Assembly (NCBI GenBank): GCA_964460435.1
Contig: CAYWRH010000110.1
Coordinates: 1 to 14,637 of the forward strand
DNA from: JAAZBV01 sp964460435
GTDB taxonomy: Bacteria > Desulfobacterota > DSM-4660 > Desulfatiglandales > HGW-15
Reading direction: 5' to 3'
DNA length: 14,637 bases
Numbering within the stretch: position 1 is the stretch's first letter; each line of letters opens with the position of its first letter. The notes beneath the pieces were generated by a model. The model made no database searches, was not told where the DNA came from, and worked only from the letters and a program-made list of their open reading frames with translations. Made by a program: the position numbers and the translations under genes. Shown here piece by piece: positions 7,378 through 14,528 of the stretch.

Positions 7378-9102
7378 CTACCTCCATGGATCGATTCTGA
7401 CCGAGACCCCTGGTCTGAAACCGCCCATGCTGAAATAATTATTGTTGGATGCCCCGGTGACTATTACAGTAAACTGGCCTCCCGGAGGCTGTATATACAT
7501 GCCGTCACTCTTTGCATTTCCCTGTGCCTCCTTAACCCATTTTGTGAATTTTTCTACCGTGTCATAACCTGCATCATGCACAAAATTGGCTATCGGCGGA
7601 CTCAGGACTGCGCATGTACCGAACAGGGTGCCGTCCTGGGTGCTGTAGATATCCTTAATGATCTTTGGGTAATCCATTTTATCGCCCCATACGTTTGCAT
7701 ACCAGTTCTTGGCAGAAAGAACACCCCAGCCCATAAACAGGGTAACAACGTTTTCACCTTTCTTGAAGTTTTCAAGTTTTGGTGCGGGCATTCCGGGCCT
7801 TGTCATCATCCCTTCTCCCCTTCCTATTCTTACTGAGAGAGGATCCCACGGGGATTTTTCTTCATTCTCTGCAATGATAATATTGAGCCCGTTCATGGGG
7901 TTTCCTACTGTTCCCATGTAGGTATTTCCAACCTTGCCGCAGTTGCCTCCATTAATGGAGAGAAGCGTCCAGGCTCGGCCTATTGTAGTATTGGCATGTG
8001 CATACGGGCCCAATGCTCCATAATTGTAATTCAGGCCGATCTCATCACGGATGGTCCCATTGATTACCGCCCCTGCGGCAAAACCGTTGTCCGATACATC
8101 CATGGCTTCAGTGCCTGTTGATCCTATCGCAAGGATGACAGGAAAATATTCCGGTTTTGCGCCAGCCATAACTGCATTGATGGCAGCTATTTTTACAGTA
8201 TATGACCAGGACTCAAAGGTGGGTTTAAAGGGCGACATCTCTCCGAGTTTTTCTTCCGGGTCATGGCTTGTAGCGGCCAGCATCTCATCCACCTTTTCTT
8301 TGGTTGGAAGAATTATCGGGAGAAAATCAGTATATCTTTTTTCCAGGAACATCTGCTGTAATTCGTCTTCTGTTCCAGTGAATGTCTCAGGCCCATTGTT
8401 ACGGATAACCTCGCCTGTCCTTTTTTCTTCGGCAGTCAAAGGTTTGGTAAGTTTGTCTATTATTTCCTGAATGACAGCTCCACCTGTTAGAGGGTTGTTA
8501 CCCAGAACAACATCCTTGCGGAGCTGCGGAGCTGTTTTTCCCCAGATCGGTCCAAGAATATACTGAATCCTGATTCCGGGCATTCCATTGGTAAGGCCGA
8601 CATCTTTTAACTGATCTACAAAGCTTGATACAACAAGCGGGACTGCCGGTTTTTTGTACTTCTCTTCAAAATTAATCGATAGCTTGGTGACCCCAGGCGC
8701 GCATACGCTTCAGTGCCCAAGGGCTATAATCATTGCATCAGCCTTTTCGCCCATTTCCTTCCAGAGCACTTCGTCTTCGCTGCCCATTCCACCGGGCTTG
8801 TCCTTATATACCCATGTGGTTTCGGGATACTTTTCTTTCAACACTGCTGTGAGCTCTCCCAGCAGTATGCCTGATCCCGGATAGCCGTCATTAACTATAT
8901 ATATGGTTTTGCCCTTGATGGTATTTAGACGGGGCGCCATATCCTTGAGTTTGATAGGGGGTGGTGTACCCAAAGGATTATACACAGTTATTATTGGCTT
9001 TTTCTCATCTGCAGCCTGCACATCTAAAGGATTGTTTATGCCGGTGATGCTGCAAAACAGTCCCAGGCACAGCGACACAACCATAGCTGTTCTTAACTTC
9101 AT
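7378..9102 (-). CDS. Exported UGSC-family selenoprotein (in-frame TGA read as selenocysteine)
   Basis: The gene starts at the ATG at 9102-9100, with AAGGAGG close upstream. After 130 codons it meets TGA (8712-8710), then stays open in the same frame to TAG at 7378-7380, giving 574 residues with U131. Residues 1-30 form a Sec signal peptide (KLR, hydrophobic core, cleavage likely after VQA), so the mature protein should be periplasmic or secreted. No lipobox is present. Residues ~36-185 match the UGSC (seleno)protein family as I know it: VYNPLGTPPP, MAPRLNTIKGKTIYIVNDG, then ADAMIIALGH-U-S-V-C, where the usual motif is U-G-S-C. The U-x-x-C spacing suggests redox chemistry via a selenenylsulfide. 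Residues ~185-574 form a second conserved domain (IAAINAVMAGAKPEYFPVI, YGALGPYAHANTTIGRAW, TYMGTVGNPMNG) seen in long members of the family; its function is unknown to me. A SECIS-like hairpin follows the UGA. The alternative is a nonsense-mutated pseudogene, but conservation on both sides of the codon and the hairpin argue against it. Confidence 0.85.
8682..8712 (-). promoter_or_regulatory. Selenocysteine UGA codon with SECIS-like stem-loop
   Basis: On the minus strand the UGA codon is 8712-8710. After 11 nucleotides, GCCUGG (8698-8693) pairs with CCAAGC (8687-8682), five pairs plus one C-A mismatch, and closes a five-base loop GGUCA (8692-8688). Bacterial SECIS elements sit within the coding region just after the UGA and present a G/U-containing apical loop to SelB; the E. 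coli fdhF loop also contains GGUC. The loop starts 17 nucleotides after the UGA, in the accepted range. The stem is short and its lower part is interrupted, so this rests on position and loop sequence as much as stability. Confidence 0.65.
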
Positions 9103-9158
9103 AATTGATTCCTCCTTGTAAATGGATTGATAAGACTCCCTTGGTCGGGATAGATGCC

Positions 9159-9171
9159 GGTAACCATTACC
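9159..9171. repeat. Small inverted repeat flanked by direct repeats in the selenoprotein leader
   Basis: GGTAA and TTACC form a 5-bp inverted repeat with a 3-base centre. It is flanked by direct copies of ATGCCG at 9154-9159 and 9172-9177. It lies between the promoter and the start codon of the selenoprotein gene, a place where an operator could act. The arms are short and chance is possible. Confidence 0.25.
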
Positions 9172-9198
9172 ATGCCGATTAAATTATACTGGCTTAAA

Positions 9199-9227
9199 AT
9201 AGTATTTCTGTGCAAAACCTTTGTCAA
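9199..9227 (-). promoter_or_regulatory. Sigma-70-type promoter of the selenoprotein gene
   Basis: On the minus strand a perfect TTGACA (9227-9222), a 17-base spacer and TACTAT (9204-9199, 4 of 6 matches) lie about 95 bases before the start codon. The position separates the selenoprotein gene from the toxin-antitoxin pair upstream of it, so it is probably its own transcription unit. Confidence 0.65.
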
Positions 9228-9297
9228 GTGTGGAAGCTTTACAGAGATTGGCATTAATACAAGTGCGGTTGAAGGTTTTCATGGATCGCCTCGATTT

Positions 9298-9729
9298 TCA
9301 TTTTCGTTTGATGATTTCGAATATCTGGCAGGCTTCTTTGGGCGTAACAATCTGTATGTTATTATAAATCCTTTTTTCAAGCAGATGGTCATCACCTGAG
9401 ATAATCAACTGGACATTGTTTTGCTCTGCAAGTGCCAGGAAGATGTTATCAAAAGGGTCTTGCTTAATAATTTGGGGTATATTTTTAGGTATAGTTACAT
9501 AATGGATAAGGTTCATGAAATAGGCAAAGATCTCATCCGGTGTTATATTCAAATCTATAAATCTTTTTGCAAATTTTTTATATTGTAAGATTTTTTTAAG
9601 TTCTTCAGTGGTTATTTCACAGCCAAATGCTACCAAGAGGTCGTCTCTGATCCACCTAAGAATCTGGTTAGGCGGTCCACTCCACAAAAGCCCGGATACA
9701 GCGACATTGGTGTCTATTATTATTTTCAT
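9298..9729 (-). CDS. PIN-domain ribonuclease toxin
   Basis: A 143-residue PIN protein of the putative toxin-antitoxin PIN family (COG1569 type). Likely metal-binding acidic residues are Asp6 (MKIIIDTN), Glu43 (TTEELKKIL), Asp91/Asp94 (QDPFDNIFLALA) and Asp113/Asp114 (ISGDDHLL), the usual order in PIN nucleases, which cleave RNA with Mg2+ or Mn2+. Length is typical and no key residue is missing. Its ATG overlaps the stop of the antitoxin gene in an ATGA, which means translational coupling. The gene is AT-richer than the flanking metabolic genes and ends in TGA where they all end in TAG, consistent with acquisition by transfer. The RNA target is unknown. Confidence 0.88.
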   Translation of the reverse strand: MKIIIDTNVAVSGLLWSGPPNQILRWIRDDLLVAFGCEITTEELKKILQYKKFAKRFIDLNITPDEIFAYFMNLIHYVTIPKNIPQIIKQDPFDNIFLALAEQNNVQLIISGDDHLLEKRIYNNIQIVTPKEACQIFEIIKRK

Positions 9730-9959
9730 AATTTTCTTAAGTTGTGAACAATCTGAGCTATTTCATTAAGATCAGGCTGGCCGTTGTCAATAAGAGAATT
9801 TGCCCGGTCAAGAATATCAGAAGGGACATCTTCAAAGGGTATAATTTTAAATAAAGGTTTTGATTTTTTTAAAACGATTATTTCTCCTGCTTTTTTCAGG
9901 TCTTCAGCAACAGTCGAAAGCCTGAGCCTGAATTCTTTAGTGCTTATGTATTGAGTCAT
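9726..9959 (-). CDS. Phd/YefM-type antitoxin
   Basis: A 77-residue protein. The N-terminal half (MTQYISTKEFRLRLSTVAEDL followed by EIIVLKKSKPLFKIIPF) matches the Phd/YefM DNA-binding fold: an alpha segment after a short start and a beta hairpin ending in a hydrophobic I-P motif. The C-terminal ~30 residues should be the flexible part that neutralises the PIN toxin. The start is supported by an AGGGGGAT sequence about 7 bases upstream of the ATG. It precedes the toxin and overlaps it by 4 bases, the standard order. Phd-type antitoxins usually repress their own promoter, and a small palindrome lies at the predicted transcription start. Confidence 0.82.
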   Translation of the reverse strand: MTQYISTKEFRLRLSTVAEDLKKAGEIIVLKKSKPLFKIIPFEDVPSDILDRANSLIDNGQPDLNEIAQIVHNLRKL

Positions 9960-9980
9960 TTTAGATCCCCCTAAGGTTAC

Positions 9981-10023
9981 TTAAAGTTTAACTTAAGGTA
10001 AACCGGAATAAGGGAAATGTCAA
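9981..10023 (-). promoter_or_regulatory. Toxin-antitoxin promoter with probable autoregulatory operator
   Basis: On the minus strand a perfect TTGACA (10023-10018), a 17-base spacer and a poor TACCTT (10000-9995) form a candidate promoter. A palindrome TTAAA-G-TTTAA (9991-9981) falls at the expected transcription start, with ACTTAA repeated at 9979-9984 and 9991-9996 on the plus strand. That position fits an operator bound by the antitoxin or the toxin-antitoxin complex. Confidence 0.5.
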
Positions 10024-10088
10024 ACATATATTATGAATACACAGGAAAGTAGAAGGGTATTGCACTTGAAAACAATAAATGTACAAAT

Positions 10089-10120
10089 AAAAACCCCGCT
10101 TTATTATCAGCGGGGTTTTT
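10089..10120 (-). terminator. Strong rho-independent terminator of the FAD/Fe-S operon
   Basis: A perfect 12-bp stem (AAAAACCCCGCT with AGCGGGGTTTTT) and an 8-base loop lie 14 bases past the TAG of the last operon gene. On the minus strand the stem ends in TTTTTATTT. The A/T ends make it symmetrical, so it would also terminate plus-strand transcripts. It separates the oxidoreductase operon from the toxin-antitoxin pair. Confidence 0.88.
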
Positions 10121-10133
10121 GTTTTAAGTTGAT

Positions 10134-11606
10134 CTAAACGAGCGGACCACCCTGCGGTGCCACATTATTCGGGTCAAATGCCCTTGTAAGGGCTATCCAC
10201 CATTTATCATAATGACACATCTTTGCCTTGATATCGTCGCTTACCTCACCCATCATCAGGGCAAAGTAGCTCTCATCAAAGGCCCTCCGGCCCTGTGTCT
10301 TTGACCACTGCTCAACAGCAGCCTTGGCCTTTTCATTGGCCGGGTCAAATTTACAGAATATCTCTGTTTTTCCTACATGGCCCTGCTCAACACCCCATCC
10401 GAAGAAGGCGCCGCCGTCATCAACTATATGGCCTGCCTTGATTAGGGGCAGTTTTGCCTCACCGGCACCAATAGCCCATTTGATGGTCAGGTCTCTCTGG
10501 CCCATGATAGGTATTGAGCTGAATGCCCCTCCAGCACGGAATGTCTCCCTGATTGAGGCTGTGACCCTTGTGCACTGGGCAATCAGGATGCCCTCTGTTT
10601 CAGGGTCTTCCAGAGACTTCATGGATTCGCCTTCAGCCTCCTTGACTATTTGCTCCAGTGCCTTTTTCTTGAAGGCAAAGTCATTATCAGAATTGCCGGC
10701 TATTATGACAAAGAAACCCGGCCCCTTCTTTTCCTTATCAAGCCGCTTAAAGACCTTTTCATCATCTTCATTGCATGTAGTGATATTGGCTGCAACCATG
10801 GATACATTGAAGCCCATAAGCTCCATGCATATCTCGTTTTCACCCAGCCTGATCTCGGCCTGCCACATCTTTTCCACAGACGGAAAGCTGTAATAGCGGG
10901 CCATCATGTTTTTGGGCACCTCGGGCAGGGTGTACTTGGGGGATAGCCCCTTAATATCGTATCTTGGCGGACCGGGCCAGTGATAGAGCTTTATTGCAGC
11001 CTTGGTAAATACGCCGGGTGTAACTCCAGGCGGCACAGCGCTTGTAAGTATTGCCCTGATGGATGGGCCAGGGCCGTCGCCGCAGAACCATTCGTCAGTT
11101 GAGCCGAGTGCGCCAGACCTTACTATCTCGCCTTCAGGCGTTACCCATTCAATGGCAAGATGGTTGCGATCATCGCCGCTGGTGCTCTGGTCAAGGTGTC
11201 CGTGGCCGCGGAGCATGGCTGAGCAGTTGCTCCCTGCCCCCTTTACGTTAAAGTGCAGCCCCTTTTTAAAACACTCTGCCTGGAGCTCTGCTGTAATAAC
11301 GTAGGGCTCAATGACCGCATACATGTTCTTCTCGTTTATCTCTATTATGCGGTTCATTCTGCGCATATCCAAATAGACAATGTCCTTTTTAAAGGAGCCT
11401 GTCCAGCCTGTTGACACAGCACTGAACTGAAGCTTATACTTGTTACAGGTTTTAATAATAGCCTGAACCTGGGCTGTGTTTTCAGGGAGAACTACTGCCC
11501 CCAGATCAGAACCGTGGTAGGAGGGCATTATTGCCGGGTCACAGCAGATAAACTCCTCACCGACAACATCCTCCAACTCTCTAATTATCTCTTTACTTAG
11601 AGCCAT
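10134..11606 (-). CDS. FAD-binding oxidoreductase, GlcD-like (third gene of operon)
   Basis: A 490-residue flavoprotein of the FAD_binding_4 (PCMH/VAO) superfamily. The N-terminal ~220 residues carry the FAD domain: VVLPENTAQVQAIIKTCNKY near 37, a glycine-containing loop AVSTGWTGSF near 64 in place of the classical RGGGT/S, and an MYAVIEPYVITAELQ segment that normally positions the flavin. The C-terminal substrate domain ends with ALTRAFDPNNVAPQG, a variant of the usual FDP-NP-G closing motif. There is no signal peptide, so it is cytoplasmic. Good AAAGGGGG precedes the ATG. It starts 18 bases after the Fe-S gene and is clearly co-transcribed. The expected role is two-electron oxidation of a hydroxy acid or alcohol, with electrons passed to the Fe-S subunit; the substrate is not determinable. 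The cysteine- and glycine-rich stretch VKGAGSNCSAMLRGHGH near 121 is unusual. Confidence 0.88.
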   Translation of the reverse strand: MALSKEIIRELEDVVGEEFICCDPAIMPSYHGSDLGAVVLPENTAQVQAIIKTCNKYKLQFSAVSTGWTGSFKKDIVYLDMRRMNRIIEINEKNMYAVIEPYVITAELQAECFKKGLHFNVKGAGSNCSAMLRGHGHLDQSTSGDDRNHLAIEWVTPEGEIVRSGALGSTDEWFCGDGPGPSIRAILTSAVPPGVTPGVFTKAAIKLYHWPGPPRYDIKGLSPKYTLPEVPKNMMARYYSFPSVEKMWQAEIRLGENEICMELMGFNVSMVAANITTCNEDDEKVFKRLDKEKKGPGFFVIIAGNSDNDFAFKKKALEQIVKEAEGESMKSLEDPETEGILIAQCTRVTASIRETFRAGGAFSSIPIMGQRDLTIKWAIGAGEAKLPLIKAGHIVDDGGAFFGWGVEQGHVGKTEIFCKFDPANEKAKAAVEQWSKTQGRRAFDESYFALMMGEVSDDIKAKMCHYDKWWIALTRAFDPNNVAPQGGPLV

Positions 11607-11624
11607 GTTTATATTCCCCCTTTC

Positions 11625-12890
11625 CTAGAGTGCTTTTGCTACAAGTTCGACAATATCGTAGACCTTGAGGCTGCTTTCATTTTCTTCGATCGCCTGAGAG
11701 AGTGTCATCTCACACCAGGGGCACGCGGTAACGATCGCCTCTGCGCCTGTTGTTGTTGCCTCGAATATCCTTTCGGTGGCTGTCCATTCTGCAAAATCAG
11801 GATTTGATTCTGTTACACCGCCCCCTGCGCCGCAGCACCATGCATACTCCTTGATCCTTTCCATCTCAATAAGCTTTACGCCGGGTATGCTCTTAAGTAT
11901 ATCCCTTGGCGGCTCATAGACACCCTTTGTGCCTCTTCTGTATTCCTTTGGCGGATCAAATACAAACCTGTCACCGGGTATCTTCTTGCCCTTATAGTGT
12001 CTCCAGGGTTCGCCGAGCCTGCCAAGCCTGCACGGGTCATGATATGTAACAACCATGTCAAGGGGCTTTTTGGGTTTAAGCTTGCCCTCTTTAATCAGCA
12101 TATCAATGTACTCTGTTATATGAAGAACCGTAAGGTCTCCCTTGAGTTCATACTTGTCATAGAGCACCTTGAATGCATGGTATCCATCAGCGCAGGCTGT
12201 TACAACTGTCTTTATGCCGGCCTTTTTTATCATGGCCATATTCATCTTTGCCTGTTTTAAAAATTCCTTCTCGTACCCCATCTGATAGGCGCGGCCACCA
12301 CAGCAGGTTTCCATGTCCCCTGCAATCCCGAAATTGACCTTTGCCTTTTTAAGTATCTGGGCTGTGGCCTTTGCTATCTTATGCATATCCTTATTATAGC
12401 TTGTAAGACAGCCCACATGGAAAAGCACATCAACCCTTTCCTTTGTTGCATCCTTCAGGTCAAGACCCTTTGCCCAGTCACCCCTTTTCCCCTGTACAGG
12501 CACCATTGACCCTGTCTTTTTCAGGGATTTTATCACCCTTTCAAGCTCAGGGTGTGTCTTGCCTTCTGCCACACACTTGATCCTCATTTCATTGATCGGT
12601 TCCTGGAGCTCCATATCCATTGCATAATTGCATGATACGCCGCACGCCCCGCACATCTGGCAGTTGTAAACGATGTCCAGAAGTTTGTCTGTATAATTGA
12701 AACCGTTTCTCAGGCCTGCTGAAATGATATTTGCCCTTCCACCGCCTGAATAGCTGTGGAACTGAAATCTTGATATACTCGGGCATACATATGAAAAATC
12801 ATAGCTCTTTACCTGCTGCAGGGGGATAAATTTACAGGCTGAACAGCGGCAGCACATGTTTACATCGCCCTGATATTGTTCTAATCCCAT
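11625..12890 (-). CDS. Iron-sulfur electron-transfer subunit with two CCG domains (GlcF/HdrD-like)
   Basis: A 421-residue cytoplasmic protein. One [4Fe-4S] site is Cys77, Cys80, Cys83, Cys87 (CQMCGACGVSC). A second N-terminal site appears as Cys13/14, Cys16, Cys19 and, after a 16-residue insert, Cys36-Pro, in place of the compact ferredoxin spacing. Two CCG (DUF224) domains follow: Cys161 with Cys196-Cys197 (METCCGG), and Cys287 (HDPC) with Cys352-Cys353 (WCCGAGGG). CCG domains in heterodisulfide reductase HdrB/D ligate special clusters, and in GlcF/LutA they belong to organic-acid dehydrogenases. Strong AAGGAGGT precedes the ATG. The gene lies between two flavoproteins, 46 and 18 bases away, so it is the likely electron hub between them and an acceptor such as quinone, ETF or a disulfide. 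Acceptor and partners are inferred. Confidence 0.9.
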   Translation of the reverse strand: MGLEQYQGDVNMCCRCSACKFIPLQQVKSYDFSYVCPSISRFQFHSYSGGGRANIISAGLRNGFNYTDKLLDIVYNCQMCGACGVSCNYAMDMELQEPINEMRIKCVAEGKTHPELERVIKSLKKTGSMVPVQGKRGDWAKGLDLKDATKERVDVLFHVGCLTSYNKDMHKIAKATAQILKKAKVNFGIAGDMETCCGGRAYQMGYEKEFLKQAKMNMAMIKKAGIKTVVTACADGYHAFKVLYDKYELKGDLTVLHITEYIDMLIKEGKLKPKKPLDMVVTYHDPCRLGRLGEPWRHYKGKKIPGDRFVFDPPKEYRRGTKGVYEPPRDILKSIPGVKLIEMERIKEYAWCCGAGGGVTESNPDFAEWTATERIFEATTTGAEAIVTACPWCEMTLSQAIEENESSLKVYDIVELVAKAL

Positions 12891-12906
12891 TTTCGCTACC
12901 TCCTTA

Positions 12907-12933
12907 AATATTTCAAATACTGTTTTGAATATT
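12907..12933 (-). repeat. Intercistronic hairpin before the Fe-S gene
   Basis: AATATT-T-CAAA (12907-12917) and TTTGAATATT (12924-12933) form about 10 bp with one bulged T and a 6-base loop, filling most of the 46-base gap between the first FAD gene and the Fe-S gene. It stops just before the Fe-S Shine-Dalgarno. It is AT-rich and not followed by a T-run, so a role in mRNA processing or stability is more likely than termination. Confidence 0.4.
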
Positions 12934-12936
12934 GAC

Positions 12937-14400
12937 CTAGAAACATACCTTGCCCGGATTCATTACATGGTTCGGATCAAATATCTTTTTAATCCGGCGT
13001 AATGCATCGGTGGTAGCTGCGTCTCTGTTAAAGATCCAGTTTGCCTCATCACCATATGGCCTTGAGAAAAAGGCGCCCATATTCATGAGGTTTTTTGTCG
13101 CCATTGATGTTAAATCCTTCACCCTGTCACTCTCTGTATAACTGTAGGGGTCATAAAAGAGGTTAAACTCACAGTGATATCCTGTGCCCTGCACAATGGG
13201 CTGTATATAGAGGCCCATGTCAGTGGGTGAATATCCGATCTCCTCTGTCATCTCTTTCATTGCGCTTATCTGACGTTCCATATGATCATATATGGTGAGG
13301 AAGAAGATATCCTGGTTTGCCCCCTTGAGGTTGAGTTTCCAGTAAGGGTCATCACATGGCTTCTGGATCTTTTTCAGCATTGCATCGGCAGATATAATGC
13401 CCGCAGATTTTGAAGAATCAAGCCCTATGCGCTGGTTCATTACAGCAATATCTTTAATATAGGCGCCTATTCTCTCTTCAGGGAAATAATCATAACCTGC
13501 TATATTATAGAACAGGACATAGGGAGGAAGTGTCTCTTTTATCCTCTCATAGTCATCGATGTCTGTTGCAAATATGGCGGCGAGATTAGTATTGTTGAGT
13601 ATAAAGCACTCGGTTACCATCCTGAGCCTGATGAGCCATGACATGAGATCAAGAAGCTGATCAAGATCATGGGATGCAGAGAAGAAGGGCTCCTGCATCT
13701 TCGGGAGCACCTCGCACCTTATGGACATCCATGTGACAATACCCATTGTCCCCTGGGCGCCCTGAATTAGCCTGTGCAGTGAGGCTGTTCCAGGGCCATA
13801 TGGGGCCTTCTGCATTGCGCCCACCTTCCATTGTTCCTTGAGTGTGCCCGGGCCTGCTGCCTGACCAGTCCTGAACTCCTCGCCATTTCCAAAATAAAGC
13901 CCTGCGCATGCAAGGGGGTCTGACATGTCCCACTGGTATCCGGGCATCAGAACCGGTTCCCTTTCAAGTATGCTCCCTATTACGGATTTTGTCTTTCTGG
14001 GAAGAAGCGGCATATTAAGCCTCAGGCCCTCTTTTGTGCAGAGGGGTATGAGCTCTTCGAATGTTACACCCGGCTCAACCATCGCCACCCTGCGGGCACG
14101 GTCAACGAATTCAATCTTTTTCAGGCCGCTAAGGTCAACAATAATACTGCCGCCATTTACGGGCACTGTATCACCCTTGAAGTGCGGCGCCCCTGAGCTT
14201 ACAGGGACAAGCGGTGTCCTTGTTGAGTTGGCCAGTTCAATCAGTTTCTGCACCTCTCCGGCAGTGCCAGGTTTTACCACATATGCCGGTCTGACACGGT
14301 TTACAAAACTTATGTCACTGGAATATGTCTCCAGCTCTTCTTCCCTGTCAGAGACCTTGCCGGTGCCTACTATTTTTACCAGTTTTTGTTTGTCTATCAT
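12937..14400 (-). CDS. FAD-binding oxidoreductase, GlcD-like (first gene of operon)
   Basis: A 487-residue flavoprotein of the FAD_binding_4/FAD-oxidase_C (GlcD, D-lactate dehydrogenase) family. Features in order: YVVKPGTAGEVQKLIELAN near 40 (start of the FAD domain), the flavin loop PVSSGAPHFKGD near 66, VAMVEPGVTFEELI near 104, the GTMGIVTWMSIRCEVLP segment near 216 (a standard GlcD motif), and the C-terminal FDPNHVMNPGKV that closes the family fold. There is no signal peptide. The start is supported by AAAGGGGGT 5 bases before the ATG. It is the promoter-proximal gene of the three-gene operon. It differs strongly from the other flavoprotein here (490 residues), so the two are not recent duplicates; they may form a heterodimer as GlcD and GlcE do. 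Expected reaction: oxidation of a 2-hydroxy acid or related alcohol. Substrate unknown. Confidence 0.9.
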   Translation of the reverse strand: MIDKQKLVKIVGTGKVSDREEELETYSSDISFVNRVRPAYVVKPGTAGEVQKLIELANSTRTPLVPVSSGAPHFKGDTVPVNGGSIIVDLSGLKKIEFVDRARRVAMVEPGVTFEELIPLCTKEGLRLNMPLLPRKTKSVIGSILEREPVLMPGYQWDMSDPLACAGLYFGNGEEFRTGQAAGPGTLKEQWKVGAMQKAPYGPGTASLHRLIQGAQGTMGIVTWMSIRCEVLPKMQEPFFSASHDLDQLLDLMSWLIRLRMVTECFILNNTNLAAIFATDIDDYERIKETLPPYVLFYNIAGYDYFPEERIGAYIKDIAVMNQRIGLDSSKSAGIISADAMLKKIQKPCDDPYWKLNLKGANQDIFFLTIYDHMERQISAMKEMTEEIGYSPTDMGLYIQPIVQGTGYHCEFNLFYDPYSYTESDRVKDLTSMATKNLMNMGAFFSRPYGDEANWIFNRDAATTDALRRIKKIFDPNHVMNPGKVCF

Positions 14401-14494
14401 TCTTACCCCCTTTCATGCCTTTTAAATTACCTATTCTGTTAAAAAATACAAAATTTACCGATATCAGATGACATCAGATAAAAAAACCTTTGAT

Positions 14495-14510
14495 CGTAAA
14501 AATTTTTACG
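14495..14510. promoter_or_regulatory. 16-bp perfect palindrome, candidate operator
   Basis: CGTAAAAATTTTTACG is its own reverse complement. It lies about 20 bases downstream of the -10 of the candidate minus-strand promoter, in the 231-base gap between the FAD operon and a divergent gene start. The place and symmetry fit binding of a dimeric repressor. A direct repeat ATCAGAT at 14463-14469 and 14473-14479, 10 bases apart, lies further into the operon leader. Confidence 0.55.
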
Positions 14511-14528
14511 GGCAATAAAAATACAGAG

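Noticed and set aside
8051..8470. Plus-strand 139-codon ORF inside the selenoprotein gene
   Set aside because: Serine/proline/isoleucine-rich shadow of the real gene on the opposite strand, with no start signals.
7378..8583. Independent gene starting at the internal ATG at 8583 (minus)
   Set aside because: No ribosome-binding site of note precedes it, and the 42 codons between the TGA and this ATG are open and continue the protein family; the readthrough model explains both pieces.
9013..9102. Lipoprotein signal in the selenoprotein
   Set aside because: Cys12 and Cys17 lie in the hydrophobic core but neither is preceded by a lipobox with a small residue at -1.
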